From Thermaceae bacterium (GTDB lineage Bacteria > Deinococcota > Deinococci > Deinococcales > Marinithermaceae): a DNA stretch of 15,796 bases. Shown in pieces: positions 13,950 to 15,796 of the stretch; positions within the stretch are counted from its first letter, which is position 1, and the number at the start of each line of letters is the position of its first letter. The stretch covers positions 1 to 15,796 of the forward strand of contig JALVVO010000057.1 in the NCBI GenBank assembly GCA_027023345.1, read 5' to 3'. Under the pieces are notes generated by a model, which saw nothing but the letters and a program-made list of their open reading frames with translations, made no database searches and was not told where the DNA came from. Both the position numbers and the translations under genes were made by a program.

Positions 13950-14259
13950 CCACGAGGTGACCCAGGTCCTGGGGACGATGATCCTCTACGGCTTCACCTT
14001 CGTCTTCTCCGCCGGGGTCTACGCCTCCCTCTACGCCGCCGGGATGATCACCGGCAAGCGCTCCCTGATCCGCTTTTCCTACGTCTTCGCCGCCCTCTTG
14101 GTCTGGGGCGTCGGCGGGATGGTCCTGAGCGGCCACCTCGACCGCTTCTGGAGCCTCTTGATGCTCTTCGCCGGCACCGTCTACCTCTTCCTGCCGCAGA
14201 TGACCTGGTGGGCGGTGCGCGAGTTCCACCGCCGGCACATCGCCGTTGAAAGGGGGTAA
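13939..14259 (+). CDS. norH: NorH-like small membrane protein of the NO reductase operon
   Basis: This 106-residue protein has three hydrophobic helices (about 10-35, 45-65 and 70-90) and a basic His/Arg-rich C-terminus (REFHRRHIAVERG). In Thermus denitrification clusters a small membrane protein called NorH follows norCB; position, size and hydrophobicity match, but the sequence has no catalytic motif I can name. It may assist assembly or activity of the reductase. The ATG at 13939 overlaps the norB end by 11 nt and has GGAGG (13926-13930) eight bases upstream, inside norB, so translation is coupled. An in-frame TTG at 13918 precedes that ribosome site and is not used. Confidence 0.75.
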   Translation: MQPSHEVTQVLGTMILYGFTFVFSAGVYASLYAAGMITGKRSLIRFSYVFAALLVWGVGGMVLSGHLDRFWSLLMLFAGTVYLFLPQMTWWAVREFHRRHIAVERG

Positions 14260-14265
14260 GGACCG

Positions 14266-15006
14266 ATGGATGTCGCACGCGTCGAGGTCTACCTGGACAA
14301 CCAGGACGAGCCCTTCGCGGTGCTCGAGAAGCCGCCCTTCACCCTCGAGCTCGATCCCTCCGGGCTCGCCGAGGGCACCCACTACCTGATCGCCGTCGTC
14401 CACTACGCCGACGGCTCGGTGGACCACCACGAGTACGTCTTCGAGGTGGCCCGCAAAGGGCCGGTCTACGCCGGGCACATCGCCCGCGCGCCCATCATGT
14501 CGCCGGTCGAGGTGCGCATGGTGGACAGCGTGGAGCTCGAGTCCCCGGCGAAGCCCGACTTCTTCCGCTACGCGCTGCTTCCGGTGCTGCTCTTTCTGAT
14601 CTTCGCCGGCACCGCAACATGGCTCGCCTACTACGGTGAGAACGCCATTCCCGGCGGGGCGCTGGCCGCCGCCGGTCAGGTCGAGTCCGAGGGGAAAGCG
14701 AAGACCCCGGCCGCCGCCGGGGTCGCCGACGGCAAGGCCCTCTACCAGCGGCTCTGCGCGAGCTGCCACCAGGCCGACGGCCAAGGCATGCCCCCCACCT
14801 TCCCCGCGCTCGCCGGCAACGCGAACCTGAAGGACGCCGAGTACGTGATCAAGACCGTGCTCCACGGCAAGCCGGGCACGGCGATGCCGCCCTTCGCCGC
14901 CCAGCTCGACGACCAACAGGCGGCGGCCGTGATCAGCTACATTCGCACCGCGTGGGGCAACGACTTTGGACCGGCGAGCCCAGAGGAGGTGGCCAAGCTG
15001 CGCTAG
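14266..15006 (+). CDS. Membrane-anchored cytochrome c with N-terminal Ig-like domain
   Basis: This 246-residue protein has three parts. Residues 1-65 form a beta-rich, Ig-like segment (VEVYLDNQDEPFAVLEKPPF ... GTHYLIAVVHYADGSV ... EYVFEV). There is one membrane helix at about 101-123. After an Ala/Gly linker, a class I cytochrome c domain (about 150-246) carries CASCH (C164, C167, H168) and axial Met M207 in GTAMPPF. There is no N-terminal signal peptide. Charges (K96, R101 before; E125 after) predict N-in, C-out topology: the haem is periplasmic and the Ig-like part cytoplasmic. The start ATG follows norH by six bases, with GGGGGT upstream. As the last gene of the nor operon it may donate electrons to NorC. 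The exact family of the N-terminal part is uncertain. Confidence 0.85.
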   Translation: MDVARVEVYLDNQDEPFAVLEKPPFTLELDPSGLAEGTHYLIAVVHYADGSVDHHEYVFEVARKGPVYAGHIARAPIMSPVEVRMVDSVELESPAKPDFFRYALLPVLLFLIFAGTATWLAYYGENAIPGGALAAAGQVESEGKAKTPAAAGVADGKALYQRLCASCHQADGQGMPPTFPALAGNANLKDAEYVIKTVLHGKPGTAMPPFAAQLDDQQAAAVISYIRTAWGNDFGPASPEEVAKLR

Positions 15007-15018
15007 CCGAGAAGAGCT

Positions 15019-15030
15019 CCTAAGATTAGG
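15019..15030. repeat. Small perfect dyad CCTAAGATTAGG
   Basis: This dyad has 5-bp arms around a GA centre, 13 bp after the cytochrome stop. It is AT-rich for this window and is followed by no T-run. It could be part of the nor operon end or the pre-insertion flank. Its core TAAGAT also resembles a -10 hexamer. Confidence 0.4.
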
Positions 15031-15035
15031 ATAGG

Positions 15036-15087
15036 GCTTGGGGCTAGGTGTGCAGTTTCACCACGTTGTTCACACTAAGCCCCAAGC
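15036..15087. repeat. Imperfect 17-bp inverted repeat across the IS junction
   Basis: GCTTGGGGCTAGGTGTG (15036-15052) and CACACTAAGCCCCAAGC (15071-15087) are complementary at 15 of 17 positions, with an 18-nt loop. The left arm covers flanking DNA, the CTAG and the first bases of the IS; the right arm lies in the transposase 3' coding end. As RNA this would be a strong hairpin. Confidence 0.75.
15043..15048. other. Probable IS481 target site (NCTAGN) at the IS end
   Basis: GCTAGG immediately precedes TGTGCAG, the likely terminal inverted repeat start. IS481-family elements of Bordetella are known to insert in and duplicate NCTAGN. The CTA of this site, read on the minus strand, is the TAG that ends the transposase. 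The second copy of the duplication would lie outside the window. Confidence 0.6.
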
Positions 15088-15796
15088 GTGAGATGGGTGC
15101 TCGGTTGCCCAAGCTGGTGTGCGGCCGGTGCCAGTTGTAGAAGTGGAGCCACTCGGGCAGGTGGGCGTTCCGCGCCTCGGAGCTCGCGTAAGCATGGGCA
15201 TACGCCCACTCGTTGAGGAGCGTGCGAATGAACCGCTCCACCTTCCCGTTCACCCTCGGCGTATAGGGAGGCGTGGTCTCATGCCGGATGCCCAGCCCCT
15301 TGAGCACCCGCTGGAAACGCTTGGACTTAAAGACCTTAGCGTTGTCGGTCATCACCGCCTGGACCCGGACGCCTAACCTCCGGTAGTGGCGGAGGGCCGC
15401 AAGCAGAAAGGCCACAGCGCTCTCCTTTCGTTCGTTTGCCTTCACCTCCACGTAGGCCAGGCGGCTATAGGCGTCTACCGCAGCGTAGACCACTTCGTAG
15501 CCCGCCCCGGGAGAAGCCCGGCGTCGGTCCCCGGTCACCCGGTGCCCTGGCCTTGCAAACCGGGCGAGCTTCTTGGTGTCCAGGTGCAGGAGGACCCCAG
15601 GCGCCTCGACCTCGAAGCGTTTAGGAGGAGGCTTGGGTTCTAGGGCGGAAAGACGGTTCAACCCCTGGGCTTTAAGAATGCGGGCCACCGTGCTCTGGGA
15701 GATTCCGAGCCACTCGGCGATGGCGTGGTAGGGCCAGCGCTGCCGGCGGAGTCGAACGACCTGTTCCCGGACCTTTTCAGGGGTGCGCCTGGGGCT
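15044..15796 (-). CDS. IS481-family transposase (5' end outside window)
   Basis: The last 250 codons of a DDE transposase run from the right edge to a TAG at 15046-15044. In fragment numbering there is an N-terminal helix-turn-helix (about 8-42, HAIAEWLGISQSTVARIL). The integrase-fold catalytic triad is D73 (LHLDTKKL), D151 (VMTDN) and E187 (NGKVERF); the last two are 35 residues apart, the classic D35E spacing. The C-terminal phrase FYNWHRPHTSLG is typical of IS481 and related elements. Nothing is broken within the visible part, so the element may be active. The stop codon lies in the CTAG outside the presumed element end, which means the transposase frame is probably closed by the target DNA. 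A shorter GTG start at 15688 would delete the helix-turn-helix and is rejected. Confidence 0.93.
   Translation of the reverse strand, partial: SPRRTPEKVREQVVRLRRQRWPYHAIAEWLGISQSTVARILKAQGLNRLSALEPKPPPKRFEVEAPGVLLHLDTKKLARFARPGHRVTGDRRRASPGAGYEVVYAAVDAYSRLAYVEVKANERKESAVAFLLAALRHYRRLGVRVQAVMTDNAKVFKSKRFQRVLKGLGIRHETTPPYTPRVNGKVERFIRTLLNEWAYAHAYASSEARNAHLPEWLHFYNWHRPHTSLGNRAPISRLGLSVNNVVKLHT
15049..15796 (-). mobile_element. IS481-family insertion sequence, partial (3' end)
   Basis: The element's transposase-3' end is taken at TGTGCAGTTTCACC (15049 onward), since IS481-family ends begin with TGT and the Bordetella element begins TGTGAAG. The other end is beyond the window. It lies 42 bp after the nor-operon cytochrome gene, in convergent orientation to it, and so does not interrupt a recognisable gene. 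Confidence 0.75.

Noticed and set aside
15688..15796. Transposase starting at the GTG at 15688
   Set aside because: The frame continues open to the window edge and encodes a helix-turn-helix expected in the family, so the gene is simply cut by the window.
1..15796. CRISPR array, rRNA genes, riboswitch or a new defence island
   Set aside because: No regularly spaced repeats, rRNA-like stretches or known riboswitch cores were seen, and all sizeable regions are covered by recognisable genes.

Overview
The window is very GC-rich, densely packed bacterial DNA. It has a Deinococcota (Thermaceae: Thermus, Oceanithermus, Marinithermus) character. The evidence is a DdrA/Rad52-like annealing protein, a DnaE of Thermus size and motif spacing interrupted by an intein, a norC-norB-norH order as known in denitrifying Thermus, and many GTG-started genes with a TANNNT -10 element 6-7 nt before the start codon, which is the leaderless promoter style of this phylum. 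The genus cannot be fixed from sequence reading alone.

Layout. At 1-370 is the 3' end of a CydC-like ABC exporter subunit, overlapping tail to tail with a minus-strand operon (2492 to 334) of ddrA, a metallophosphoesterase and rsmA. A short divergent promoter region separates ddrA from tRNA-Gln(UUG) at 2547-2620. A plus-strand pair follows: a degenerate receiver-domain protein and a class A penicillin-binding protein (2667-5246). Its tail overlaps a minus-strand PerR-type Fur-family regulator. Divergent from perR is an FtsB/DivIC-like protein overlapping a small unknown acidic protein (5733-6267). The last base-pairs of that gene are shared with the end of dnaE (minus, 6264-11228), which carries a 429-residue intein with a LAGLIDADG endonuclease. 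Divergent from dnaE is a secreted protein of unknown function (11260-11769). After 82 nt containing two adjacent dyads comes the nitric oxide reductase cluster norC-norB-norH plus a membrane c-type cytochrome with an Ig-like N-terminus (11852-15006). The window ends in the 3' part of an IS481-family insertion sequence.

How the genes work together. norC/norB form the cytochrome bc nitric oxide reductase. norH and the Ig-cytochrome are probably accessory or electron-donor proteins for the same NO respiration unit. The pbp1A and ftsB-like genes concern the cell wall and division, and PerR faces both of them. dnaE, ddrA, rsmA and the tRNA are housekeeping information-processing genes.

Most interesting items: the dnaE intein with intact splicing and nuclease residues; the divergent leaderless promoters of dnaE and its neighbour, whose -10 elements form an inverted repeat; the tandem dyads before norC; the Ig-TM-cytochrome c architecture; and the IS481 transposase whose stop codon appears to be supplied by the CTAG target site, with a 17-bp inverted repeat across the junction. 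No CRISPR array, rRNA or clearly new multi-gene defence system was seen. No gap between genes exceeds about 100 nt.
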